From Pseudomonadota bacterium (GTDB taxonomy: Bacteria > Pseudomonadota > Gammaproteobacteria > Steroidobacterales > Steroidobacteraceae), in contig JANXUT010000053.1 in the NCBI GenBank assembly GCA_025356075.1, forward strand, positions 124,001-188,000: 64,000 bases of DNA, written 5' to 3'. A program made the translations under genes and the position numbers. The notes under the pieces were generated by a model, which was given only the letters and a program-made list of their open reading frames with translations, ran no database searches and was not told where the DNA came from. Within the stretch, counting starts at the first letter, position 1; each line of letters opens with the position of its first letter. Shown piece by piece: positions 47,433 through 55,737 of this stretch.

Positions 47433-48428
47433 ATGCGCATCAACCTCGTGGCCTTCGAGAACGGAGTCGGCAATTCGCGCGACATCGCGCTCCTGCGCCA
47501 CGCGCTCGTCTCGATCGGCTGCGAGGTCACGCTGTCGGTGCCGAGCAAGCACGCGCGCCGGCGCCGCAAGCTCGGCCTCGTGCGCGCCTTCGCCCGCGCC
47601 CGGTTGAAGCGCGCCGTGCAGGGACGCTCGGGTGGGCGCGTGGCGCCGTTCGATGCGACCGTGATGCTCGAGCATGTGTGGCCCGAGACGCTGCACCTCG
47701 CCGGCCGCAACATCATCGTGCCGAACCCCGAGTTCTTCGACCGCCACGACCAGCGGATGCTCAGCTGCTTCGATGCGGTCTTCGCGAAGACGCGCGCGAC
47801 CGAGGCGCTGTTCGCCCCGCTCGGCCGGCCGACGCGACTGACGGGCTTCGACAGCGAGGATCGCTACCTCGAGGAGGGCGCGCGCGCGCCGACCTTCCTG
47901 CACGTCGCCGGCAAGAGCCGGATGAAGGGAACGGTGCGGCTCGTCGACCTCTGGTGCCAGCATCCCGAGTGGCCGCTCCTCACGGTCGTTCAAAGCCTCG
48001 CTCAGGGAGCTGCCGCCGTCACCCGGCCGAACATCGCCTGGCGCACCGAGTACCTGACCGACGCCGAGCTCAGGCACCTCCAGAACCAGCACGGGATCCA
48101 CCTGTGCACATCGGAGACGGAAGGGTGGGGTCACTACATCGCCGAAGCCGAGAGTGCCGCGGCGATCGTCATCGCGACGGACGCGGCGCCGATGAACGAG
48201 CTCGTCGGCGCCGAACGGGGGTTCCTCGTCGCCGCGCGCGCTCGCGGCCGGCAGAACCTCGCGACGACGTTCGAGTTCGAGCAAGGCGCACTCGCCTCCG
48301 CCATCGAGCGCTCGCTCGCGCTCGGCGATGACGGCCGGCGGCGCCTAGGCGCGGCGGCGCGCGCCTGGTTCCAGGACAACAAACGTGATTTTCCGGCGCG
48401 GCTCGCGCGCGCGCTCGACCCGCGCTAG
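47433..48428 (+). CDS. Glycosyltransferase (GT-B fold, group 1-like)
   Basis: Predicted 331-residue cytoplasmic transferase. The C-terminal half contains 'FLHVAGKSRMKGTVRLV', 'IHLCTSETEGWGHYIAEAESAAAIVIAT' (in pieces, an E-x7-E-like nucleotide-sugar site) and 'MNELVGAERGFLV', typical of GT-B enzymes. The N-terminal 'VGNSRDIALLRHAL' replaces the usual Rossmann glycine loop. Start ATG 47433 is preceded by an in-frame GTG. Nine bases before the next glycosyltransferase, same operon. Donor and acceptor unknown. Confidence 0.75.
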   Translation: MRINLVAFENGVGNSRDIALLRHALVSIGCEVTLSVPSKHARRRRKLGLVRAFARARLKRAVQGRSGGRVAPFDATVMLEHVWPETLHLAGRNIIVPNPEFFDRHDQRMLSCFDAVFAKTRATEALFAPLGRPTRLTGFDSEDRYLEEGARAPTFLHVAGKSRMKGTVRLVDLWCQHPEWPLLTVVQSLAQGAAAVTRPNIAWRTEYLTDAELRHLQNQHGIHLCTSETEGWGHYIAEAESAAAIVIATDAAPMNELVGAERGFLVAARARGRQNLATTFEFEQGALASAIERSLALGDDGRRRLGAAARAWFQDNKRDFPARLARALDPR

Positions 48429-48437
48429 CCTTCGGCC

Positions 48438-49640
48438 GTGAAAGTCGCGCTGTTCCATCCACACTTCGATGCGCCGCGCGGCGCCGAGAAGATCGTGTTC
48501 GTGCAGGCGCACGCGTTGCGACAGGCCGGCTGGGACGTCGAGCTCCTCTGCTTCGACTGGAAGCCGGAGGCGTTCACCGAGGCCGACCGGGCGCTCGCGC
48601 CGCGATTCCTGCCGGCGCCGCGCCGCCTGATGAGCGGCCGGCCGGACGAGGTGACCATCGCCGCGCTCGGCGCGGCGCTCGAGGGCCGTGACGTCGCCCT
48701 CGCGCACAACTATCCGGCGAGCGCCTACCTCGGCTACGCGCAAACCTCCGCGCGGCGCCTGTGGTACTGCGAGGAGCCGTTTCGCGCGCTGTGGGTCCCC
48801 GAGACCCGTCCCGGCCTCGATCGCGCCTACCAGGACGGCCGGCTCGACCGCAACTCGCCGCTCGGGCGCTACTACCGGCGCGCGCTCCGCAATTCCCGCG
48901 TCAACAGCGCGCTCAATCCGCGCTACCGCGGCAAGCGCGCCGCCGACCGCGCGGGCGTTGCGTGCCTCGATGGCATCGCTGCCAACAGCGAGGCGACCGC
49001 CGCGGCGGTGCGCACGATCTTCGGGCGCGAGGCCGCCGTCATGCACTGCCCGGTCGACTTTCCCGCGACCCTTCCGCCCGAGCCGTTGAACGACACGCCG
49101 CTGCGGATCCTGACGATGGGCGGGTTCTCGCCGCTGAAGGGCCTCGCGCTCCTCATCGCCGGCTTCGAGCGCTTCCTTGGCGCCGCGCGCGCGCCGGTCG
49201 TGCTCGAGGTCGTCGGCGCTGGCAGCGAACGCGCGAGCATTGAGCGGCTCATCGCCGGGACCCGGGCGGCAGCGGCGGTGCGCATCCACGGCTGGATCTC
49301 GCAACCGGAGCTCGAGACGCTGCGCGGCGGGTGCCACGCGTTCGCGGCGATGCCCGCGGATGAGCCCTTCGGCCTCGTGTTCGGCGAGGCGCTCGCGGCC
49401 GGCCTCGTCGCGATCGGCCCCGATCACGGCGGGCCGGTCGAGATCCTCGCGCACGGCGAGGCTGGCATCATCGCCGATCCCTTCGACCCGGCGAGCGTCG
49501 CGGGCGCCTTCGAGCGCTTCGCGAGCCTCGATCGAGCCGCGCGCCAGGCGCTGCGCGAGAGGGCCTTCGCGCTCGGCAAGCGCCGCTTCGACAGCGCTTA
49601 CCTCCCCGAGCGACTCGGGGAGTGGCTCCGCGCCCGATGA
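48438..49640 (+). CDS. Glycosyltransferase family 4-like protein
   Basis: Predicted 400-residue GT-B transferase. N-terminal 'VALFHPHFDAPRGAEKIV' is the family's acceptor-domain start; the C-terminal part has 'TMGGFSPLKGLALLIAGFE', 'RIHGWISQPELETL', and the nucleotide-sugar E-x7-E site in 'DEPFGLVFGEALAAGL'. GTG 48438 begins nine bases after the previous gene. Likely adds a sugar to LPS core or another surface polymer. Confidence 0.85.
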   Translation: MKVALFHPHFDAPRGAEKIVFVQAHALRQAGWDVELLCFDWKPEAFTEADRALAPRFLPAPRRLMSGRPDEVTIAALGAALEGRDVALAHNYPASAYLGYAQTSARRLWYCEEPFRALWVPETRPGLDRAYQDGRLDRNSPLGRYYRRALRNSRVNSALNPRYRGKRAADRAGVACLDGIAANSEATAAAVRTIFGREAAVMHCPVDFPATLPPEPLNDTPLRILTMGGFSPLKGLALLIAGFERFLGAARAPVVLEVVGAGSERASIERLIAGTRAAAAVRIHGWISQPELETLRGGCHAFAAMPADEPFGLVFGEALAAGLVAIGPDHGGPVEILAHGEAGIIADPFDPASVAGAFERFASLDRAARQALRERAFALGKRRFDSAYLPERLGEWLRAR

Positions 49641-49674
49641 GCCCAGAGCTTTCCAGCCGCACGCAGGACGCCCC

Positions 49675-50109
49675 ATGCTGATTCGCGGCAAATGCCACTG
49701 CGGCAACATTTCATTCACGCTCGCATGGGACCCGGCGCCGACCGAGATCCCGGCGCGGGCCTGCACCTGCACGTTCTGCCAGAAGCACGGCGGCATCTGG
49801 ACGTCCTATCCCGCGGGCACGCTCAAGGTGACGCTCGCCGACCCCGCGGCCGTATCGAGCTACTCCTTTGGCTCGCGGACAGCCGACTTTCATGTCTGCG
49901 CGCGCTGCGGGGCGGTGCCGGTCGTGACGAGCCGCATCGACGGCAACCTCTATGCCGTCGTCAGCGTGAATGCGTTCGAGGGTGTTGACCCCGCGCTTAT
50001 CCAGCGGGCGGCGGCGGCGACGTTCGATGGCGAAACGGAAGCGACGCGCCTGGCGCGACGCAAGCGCAACTGGATCGGACAGGTTGAGTTCGAGGAGCGG
50101 CGGAGCTAG
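49675..50109 (+). CDS. GFA (glutathione-dependent formaldehyde-activating) family protein
   Basis: Predicted 144-residue zinc protein. Cysteine pattern 'GKCHCGNISF', 'CTCTFCQKHGG' and 'CARCGAVPV' matches the GFA/CENP-V fold. Family members are often described as helping formaldehyde react with glutathione, but most, like this one, have no proven function. ATG 49675 has AGGA upstream. Convergent with the GT9 gene. Confidence 0.87.
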   Translation: MLIRGKCHCGNISFTLAWDPAPTEIPARACTCTFCQKHGGIWTSYPAGTLKVTLADPAAVSSYSFGSRTADFHVCARCGAVPVVTSRIDGNLYAVVSVNAFEGVDPALIQRAAAATFDGETEATRLARRKRNWIGQVEFEERRS

Positions 50110-50134
50110 CGACGCCCGCTGCGGCGCAGGGCCG

Positions 50135-51118
50135 CTATGTTGGCAGCCGTGCGAGCACCTGCTCGAGGGTCGGCCAGCCGCGCGGCTCCATGAGGAGCGC
50201 GACGCGTCGACCGAGCGGCGCCCACGCCCGGACCGAGTGCGGCCCGTAGACGGCGATGAGATGCGCGCCGACCGCCGCGGCCAGGTGGCCGGGTCCGGTG
50301 TCGTTGGCGACGACCGCGCGCGAGCGCGCGAGGAGCGCGGCATAGACACCAAGGTCGACACCGGCGAGCCTAAGCGCCGCGGGCAGGAGCCGAGCGGCCC
50401 GGGGTTCCTCGCCGGGCCCGGGGCACACGAGGCTGGCGACGCCCTCCGCGGCGAGGCGGTTGCCGAGCGCGGCGAACCCGGGCCACAGCTTGCGGCCCTC
50501 GCGGTCGTCGGCACCCGAGAACGGGCAGAGGAGCACGAAGGGTCGGTCGATGAGGCCATTCGCGGCGAGCAGCGCGTCGGCGCGCTCGCGCTGCTCGGTT
50601 GATGGCGCGAGCGTCGTCGTCGTCGGGTAGGGCGCCTCAGCCCCGAGAAAGCAGCTCGCCAGGTGCCAGTAGGCGTGCGAGGCATGCTCGAAACGCGGCA
50701 ACGGAAAGGCCTCGCCGAGCAGGAAACTCCGCGCATCGCGCGCGTAGCCGACGCCGCGCCAGCCGCCGAGCCAGGCTTCGAGCGCGGAGGAGAACGACTT
50801 GGTCAGCAGGAACGCGTCGGGTCGAGCGGAGCCCGCGGCGTGCCCTCTCCTGAGGCCCGCCAATTGGCGCCCGGCCGCGCGGATGCCCTCGGCGCGCGCG
50901 CTGACCGGCCAGCGGGTACCCGCGAGGAGCGCCGGCGCCCAGCGCTTGCCAACCAGCGCGAGGTCGTAGCCGGCGGCCTCGAGCCGGGCGAGCGTCGGGA
51001 GCGCGAGCACGACCTCGCCCACCCAGTTGCAGAGCCTGACCGCGAGCGGGCGGCGCGGCTCACCGACCGCCGCCGGCGTGCTGGTCTGGGGCGAATCGCC
51101 GCGGGCGAAAATCTGCAT
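50135..51118 (-). CDS. Glycosyltransferase family 9 (heptosyltransferase-like)
   Basis: Predicted 327-residue transferase of the ADP-heptose:LPS heptosyltransferase family. 'AVRLCNWVGEVVLALPTLARL' matches the N-terminal glycine region, and 'AVVANDTGPGHLAAAVGAHLIAVYGP' the sugar-nucleotide site. It probably adds a heptose or related sugar to LPS core. ATG 51118 is 14 bases after the dehydratase-like gene, same operon. Confidence 0.83.
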   Translation of the reverse strand: MQIFARGDSPQTSTPAAVGEPRRPLAVRLCNWVGEVVLALPTLARLEAAGYDLALVGKRWAPALLAGTRWPVSARAEGIRAAGRQLAGLRRGHAAGSARPDAFLLTKSFSSALEAWLGGWRGVGYARDARSFLLGEAFPLPRFEHASHAYWHLASCFLGAEAPYPTTTTLAPSTEQRERADALLAANGLIDRPFVLLCPFSGADDREGRKLWPGFAALGNRLAAEGVASLVCPGPGEEPRAARLLPAALRLAGVDLGVYAALLARSRAVVANDTGPGHLAAAVGAHLIAVYGPHSVRAWAPLGRRVALLMEPRGWPTLEQVLARLPT

Positions 51119-51132
51119 CGTCGCCGTCGCTG

Positions 51133-52083
51133 CTAGGCGGATTCGGCCGCGACCATCGCGCGCACGACGTCATCCATGCGGCGAGTCGCGCGCCAGCCGA
51201 GCTCGCGTGCCGCGAGCGCGGGGTCGGCGTAGCTCGTCGGCAGGTCGGTCGGACGAAATAGCGCGGGATCTGAGTCGACGTGGCGCTGCCACTCGAGGCC
51301 GACCGCCTCGAACGCGGTCGCGACGAACTGCTGCAGGGAGTTTGACTCGCCGGTCGCGATGACGAAGTCGCGCGGCGCAGGGAGCTGCAGCATCATCCAC
51401 ATCGCCTCGATGTACTCCGGCGCCCAACCCCAGTCACGCACGACGTCAAGGCGGCCGAGCACGAGTCGCTCGCGTGCGCCGGCCGCGATCCGCACGGCCG
51501 CCGAGGTGATCTTGCGCGTCACAAACCGGTGCGGCCGCAACGGCGACTCGTGGTTGAAGAGGATCCCGTTGCAGGCGTAGAGCGAGTACGCCTCGCGGTA
51601 GTTCTCGACCAGCCAGTGCGCGGACGCCTTGGCGACGGCGTAGGGGCTGCGCGGCGCGAACGGCGTGCGCTCGCTCGCGGGTCCGGCGCTCGCGGTGCCG
51701 AAGCATTCGCTTGAGCCCGCATGGTAGAGGCGCGCCGGGCGCTTGAGCAGCCGGATCGCCTCCATCAGGTTGAGTACGCCCAAGCAGATGCTCTCGAGCG
51801 TCTCGGCCGGCTGCTCGAACGAGAGCCCCACCGAGCTCTGGCTCGACAGAAAGTAGATCTCGTCCGGCTCGCAGTCGTAGAGGACGGTGACGACGCTGCG
51901 AATGTCTTTCGGCGCCATCGACCTGAGCGTGACCGCGCGCCTGACGCCGAGCGTCTCGAGGTTCTGGAAGCTCGCGACCTGTGCGTCGCGCGAGGTGCCC
52001 CACACCTCGTAGCCCTTGTCGATGAGGAATCGCGCGAGGTAGGCCCCGTCCTGGCCGCCGATGCCGCAGATCAGGGCCTTCAT
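51133..52083 (-). CDS. GDP-mannose 4,6-dehydratase-like SDR enzyme
   Basis: Predicted 316-residue NAD(P)-binding enzyme of the extended SDR family. 'ALICGIGGQDGAYLARFL' is the GMD-type variant of GxxGxxG. Catalytic residues: S124-S125-E126 in 'GSSECFG', Y148 and K152 in 'SPYAVAKASA'. 'LFNHESPLRPHRFVTRKI' is the segment that contacts the tetramer partner in Gmd. It would make GDP-4-keto-6-deoxymannose, precursor of fucose, rhamnose or perosamine; no second-step gene is in the window. Slightly shorter than the usual 320-370. Start ATG 52083. Confidence 0.85.
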   Translation of the reverse strand: MKALICGIGGQDGAYLARFLIDKGYEVWGTSRDAQVASFQNLETLGVRRAVTLRSMAPKDIRSVVTVLYDCEPDEIYFLSSQSSVGLSFEQPAETLESICLGVLNLMEAIRLLKRPARLYHAGSSECFGTASAGPASERTPFAPRSPYAVAKASAHWLVENYREAYSLYACNGILFNHESPLRPHRFVTRKITSAAVRIAAGARERLVLGRLDVVRDWGWAPEYIEAMWMMLQLPAPRDFVIATGESNSLQQFVATAFEAVGLEWQRHVDSDPALFRPTDLPTSYADPALAARELGWRATRRMDDVVRAMVAAESA

Positions 52084-52205
52084 CGGAACGCGCCGCTGGC
52101 GCTGCGCGCGGCGCGGCGGGCTGGACGGTGCAAAATCATTGTGAGTAATGACACACTACGTACAAGTATAGCGCCGCCGGTTCCACCCATGGGAGCGGCG
52201 CGAGG
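52084..52205. promoter_or_regulatory. Divergent promoter region between dehydratase-like gene and glnE
   Basis: A 122-bp gap with an AT-rich centre (52131-52172). It holds a small palindrome TCATT-GTGAGT-AATGA (52137-52152) and TATAGC (52167-52172), a candidate glnE -10. Boxes for the reverse gene are not clear. Low confidence. Confidence 0.35.
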
Positions 52206-55070
52206 TTGGCGTGTCTCGATGCGCCGGTCACGGAGATTCTCCTGAGCGCAACTGAGCACGTTCTCGCGCGCCTTCGCGAAGCGAACGCCGTCCCGGCCGT
52301 CGCGCCGGCCGATCTGGAGCGGGTCCTTGCCGCGAGCGAGTTCGTCGCGGGCGCGCTGCTTGCCGATCCGGCGCTCGTCGCCGCACCCGCCGAGCTCGAC
52401 CCGGCGCCGTTCCATGGGGCCGACACTCTCGACGATGAGGTCCTGTACGTGGCGGAACTGCGGCGCGCGCGCCGCCGCGCGCTCGCGCGCATCGCCTGGC
52501 GCGATCTGGTGGGAGTCGCCGACACGGCCGCGACGCTCGCCGCGCTCTCCGCGCTCGCCGATGCCGCGATCACCTCCGCGCACGCCTTCGCCGACCGGCA
52601 GCTCGGCGCACGCTACGGCACGCCGCGCGATGCCAATGGCCGCGCGCAGCAGCTCATCGTCGTCGGCATGGGCAAGCTCGGTGGCGGCGAGCTCAACTTC
52701 TCCTCCGACATCGACCTCATCTTTCTGTATCCCGAAGGCGGCGAGACCGACGGGCGCCGGCCGGTCGACAACTTCGAGTACTTCACGCGTTTCGGGCAGA
52801 AATTCATCCAGCTGCTCGGGGCGACGACGGCGGAGGGCTTCGTCTACCGCATCGACATGCGCCTGCGGCCCTTCGGCGACTCAGGGCCGCTCGTGACGAG
52901 CTTCGCGGCGCTCGAGGGCTACCTGCAGGAACACGGTCGCGACTGGGAGCGCTATGCGTGGATCAAGGCTCGCGCGATCACCGCCACGGCCGACTACGAG
53001 ACGCTCTTCAACGACGTCGTCCGGCCGTTCGTGTTTCGCCGCTACCTAGACTTCGGCGTCATCGAGTCGCTGCGTGAAATGAAGGCGATGATCAGCCGCG
53101 AGGTCGAGCGGCGCGAGCTCAACGACAACGTGAAGCTCGGTCGCGGCGGCATCCGCGAGATCGAGTTCATCGTGCAGGCGCTGCAGCTCGTGCGCGGCGG
53201 CAGCGATGCGAGGCTCAGGCCCGCCTCGCTGCTGACGGTGCTGCCGCGGTTGAGCGGCCAGAAGCTGCTGCCGGAGTCGGCCGTGCGCGAGCTCGGCGCC
53301 GCGTACGAGTTCCTCCGCCGGATCGAGAACCGGCTGCAGATGTACCGCGACGAGCAGACGCACCAGCTGCCGGATGAAGGCCCGCGGCGCGCGAGCCTGG
53401 TCGCCGCGATGCGCGCCCCCGACTGGTCCTCGCTGAAAGCCGAGGTGGATGCGTGGCGGGACCTCGTCGCCGCCCACTTCGAGGCGCTCATGCTCGCCGG
53501 TGGCGCGACCGCGCCGCCCGCGGCGGGCGATTTTGATTCCGCGTTCACGAGCCTCGTGGCGCCGGCGGAACTCGGCGGCGCGCTGAAGTCCCTCGGCATC
53601 GGCGCGCCCGATGACATCGCCGCGCAGCTCCTCGAGCTCAAGGGCTCCGGCTACTACCGCCGGCTCGATGAGCCCGGCATGCGACGCCTGCATGCGCTCC
53701 TGCCGCGGCTGATCGCCCAGGCGGCGCGCCAGCCGGACCCGACCGAGACCGTCAGGCGTGCACTGCGGGTCGTGGAGGCGATCGGCGCGCGCACCGCCTA
53801 CCTCGCGCTCCTCAACGAGAACGCGCTCGCGCTCGGCCGGCTGGTCGAGATCTGTGCGCTCGGCACGTTCCTGCCGGCGCAGGTCGCTGCCTTCCCGCTC
53901 CTGCTCGATGAGCTCGTCGACCAGCGCCTGTTCGATGACCCGCCGAGCCGCGCGCAGCTCACCGAGGAACTCGAGCTCAGGCGCGCCGCCGGCGCGGATG
54001 ACGAGGAACGCGGCATCGAGGCGCTGCGGCAGTTCCAGCGGGCAGCGGTGTTTCGCGTCGCGCTTTTCGATCTCACCGGGCGACTGCCGCTCATGCAGGT
54101 CAGCGACCGGCTGACCGATGTCGCCGAGCTCATCCTCGAGTGGGCCATGGCGCACGCATGGCGCTCGGTCACGGCGCTCTACGGGGAGCCCGGGTGCGGC
54201 GTCGGCGCCGGGCGGCGCGGTTGCGGCGTCGCTGCCGTCGGCTACGGCAAGCTCGGCGGCCACGAGCTGGGCTACGGCTCGGACCTCGACATTGTGTTCC
54301 TGCACGACTCCGCGGGCGAGGGCCAGGAGACCAGCGGGCCGAAGGTCATCGACAACGCGGTGTTCTTCCTCCGGCTCGGCCAGAAAATCGTGCACCTCCT
54401 CTCGGTGCACACCGCGGCGGGGCGGCTCTACGAGGTCGACATGCGCCTCAGGCCAAGCGGCAAGGGCGGCATGCTGGTTACGCAGATCGATGCCTTCATT
54501 GACTACCAGAAGAGCGAGGCGTGGACGTGGGAGCACCAGGCGCTGCTGCACTCGCGCGTGGTCGCCGGCACACCTTCGATCCGCGCCGCGTTCGAGGTGG
54601 CACGGGTCGAGCTCCTGTGCAATCGCGTCCGGCGGCGCTCGCTGCGCGAGGACGTGCGCAGCATGCGCGACCGGATGCGCAAGGAACTGTCGCGCGCCGC
54701 GCCCGGTGAATTCGACTTGAAGCAGGACCCGGGCGGCGTCGCCGACATCGAGTTCCTCGCCCAGTACTGGGTGCTGCGCTCGAGCGACCGTTACCCCGCG
54801 CTCGTCACCTTCGCCGACACGATCCGCCAGCTCGAGTCGGTCGGCTCCGCCGCACTGGTCGACCACGCGGTCATCGACCGGCTGACCGATACCTACCGCG
54901 GCTACCGCAAGCTCATCCACCGCCTGTCGCTCGAGCAGGGCCGGCCGGTCGTCCCCGCCGAGCCCCACGAGGCGGCCCGCGCCGCGGTCACGGCCATCTG
55001 GGACGCGGTCATGGTGCGTGGGGAGGAATTGCTACCGGGCGGGGCTGTGATTGCGGCCGCTCCGCTATAA
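52206..55070 (+). CDS. glnE: Bifunctional glutamine synthetase adenylyltransferase/deadenylase
   Basis: Predicted 954-residue enzyme that turns glutamine synthetase off by adenylylation and on by deadenylylation, in response to PII. It has two nucleotidyltransferase domains: the N-terminal deadenylase with 'GMGKLGGGELNFSSDIDLIF' and the C-terminal adenylylase with 'GYGKLGGHELGYGSDLDIVF', each followed by a 'MRLRP' segment, and helical regulatory parts between. Length matches E. coli GlnE (946). The start codon is unsure: TTG 52206 is the earliest after the divergent gap. The stop lies within the -10 box of the next gene. Confidence 0.95.
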   Translation: MACLDAPVTEILLSATEHVLARLREANAVPAVAPADLERVLAASEFVAGALLADPALVAAPAELDPAPFHGADTLDDEVLYVAELRRARRRALARIAWRDLVGVADTAATLAALSALADAAITSAHAFADRQLGARYGTPRDANGRAQQLIVVGMGKLGGGELNFSSDIDLIFLYPEGGETDGRRPVDNFEYFTRFGQKFIQLLGATTAEGFVYRIDMRLRPFGDSGPLVTSFAALEGYLQEHGRDWERYAWIKARAITATADYETLFNDVVRPFVFRRYLDFGVIESLREMKAMISREVERRELNDNVKLGRGGIREIEFIVQALQLVRGGSDARLRPASLLTVLPRLSGQKLLPESAVRELGAAYEFLRRIENRLQMYRDEQTHQLPDEGPRRASLVAAMRAPDWSSLKAEVDAWRDLVAAHFEALMLAGGATAPPAAGDFDSAFTSLVAPAELGGALKSLGIGAPDDIAAQLLELKGSGYYRRLDEPGMRRLHALLPRLIAQAARQPDPTETVRRALRVVEAIGARTAYLALLNENALALGRLVEICALGTFLPAQVAAFPLLLDELVDQRLFDDPPSRAQLTEELELRRAAGADDEERGIEALRQFQRAAVFRVALFDLTGRLPLMQVSDRLTDVAELILEWAMAHAWRSVTALYGEPGCGVGAGRRGCGVAAVGYGKLGGHELGYGSDLDIVFLHDSAGEGQETSGPKVIDNAVFFLRLGQKIVHLLSVHTAAGRLYEVDMRLRPSGKGGMLVTQIDAFIDYQKSEAWTWEHQALLHSRVVAGTPSIRAAFEVARVELLCNRVRRRSLREDVRSMRDRMRKELSRAAPGEFDLKQDPGGVADIEFLAQYWVLRSSDRYPALVTFADTIRQLESVGSAALVDHAVIDRLTDTYRGYRKLIHRLSLEQGRPVVPAEPHEAARAAVTAIWDAVMVRGEELLPGGAVIAAAPL

Positions 55071-55071
55071 T
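55066..55071 (+). promoter_or_regulatory. -10 box of the zinc-finger gene, overlapping the glnE stop
   Basis: A perfect TATAAT whose middle TAA is the glnE stop codon. No good -35 is seen. It is 28 bp before ATG 55099, giving a short leader. Confidence 0.5.
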
Positions 55072-55098
55072 GCGGCGAGTCATCCGAGCGAGATTCCC

Positions 55099-55320
55099 AT
55101 GGCCGCGCCGGTCGTCAACGACCCGACCCTGATCCAGCCGAATGCCGAGCACCGCTACCAGGTGACGGCGGCTGACCTGCCGCTCAGCTGCCCGATGCCG
55201 GGGATGTATCTGTGGAACTCGCACCCGCGCGTTTACCTCGCGATAGAGGCGACCGGCGAGGCGAAGTGCCCGTACTGCGGCGCCGAGTACGTGCTCGCGA
55301 AGGGCCGCCTCGCCGGCTAG
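55099..55320 (+). CDS. Zinc-finger (zf-CHCC) domain protein
   Basis: Predicted 73-residue protein with a C-x-H-x-C-x2-C-type site: 'LSCPMPGMYLWNSHPRVYLAI' (Cys and His) and 'AKCPYCGAEYVL'. This is the zf-CHCC family related to the NDUFS6 accessory subunit of respiratory complex I. In bacteria it is a small protein of unclear function. ATG 55099 is chosen because the conserved part begins soon after and the -10 box lies just upstream. Convergent with the DUF6165 gene. Confidence 0.85.
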   Translation: MAAPVVNDPTLIQPNAEHRYQVTAADLPLSCPMPGMYLWNSHPRVYLAIEATGEAKCPYCGAEYVLAKGRLAG

Positions 55321-55332
55321 TGCCGGCGCTCC

Positions 55333-55725
55333 TTAGCGATACTGGGCGTAGCTCTTTTCCTCGACGATCGTCGAGCCGAGCGCGGTGTTCACGCGCTTCT
55401 TGATTGCGGCCCGCTCGTCGTTCTCGATGTAGACGGCGCGTGCCAGCTCGATGAAGCCCGCATCGAAGCTCTTCGCCCGCTCCTTGTCGCGGATCCGGTC
55501 CTCGATGTCCCACAGCCGCTCGTTGACCGCCTGCAGCGCCGCCTCGTCCCTGGCGACGTCCTTGGCGCCGTAGGGCGAGTCCGCCCATGTCCTCTCCAGG
55601 AGCTCGAGCTCGCGCTTCACGTTCGCGAGCTTCGCTGCATCAGTGATGCGTGCCGCCTTGATCCTCAGGATCGTGATCTTGTCGAGGACCTCGCCCGGCG
55701 AGACCGGCACCAGAATCTCTGACAT
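55333..55725 (-). CDS. DUF6165 family protein
   Basis: Predicted 130-residue helical cytoplasmic protein: 'LVPVSPGEVLDKITILRIKAARI', 'VKRELELLERTW', 'LWDIEDRIRDKERAK' and 'VYIENDERAAIKKRVN'. This matches the DUF6165 family, often found beside lipopolysaccharide genes, function unknown. GGGGGAAGAG precedes ATG 55725. It is the last gene of the heptosyltransferase-FkbM-M28 operon, 12 bases after the peptidase gene. Confidence 0.8.
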   Translation of the reverse strand: MSEILVPVSPGEVLDKITILRIKAARITDAAKLANVKRELELLERTWADSPYGAKDVARDEAALQAVNERLWDIEDRIRDKERAKSFDAGFIELARAVYIENDERAAIKKRVNTALGSTIVEEKSYAQYR

Positions 55726-55737
55726 GGCTCTTCCCCC

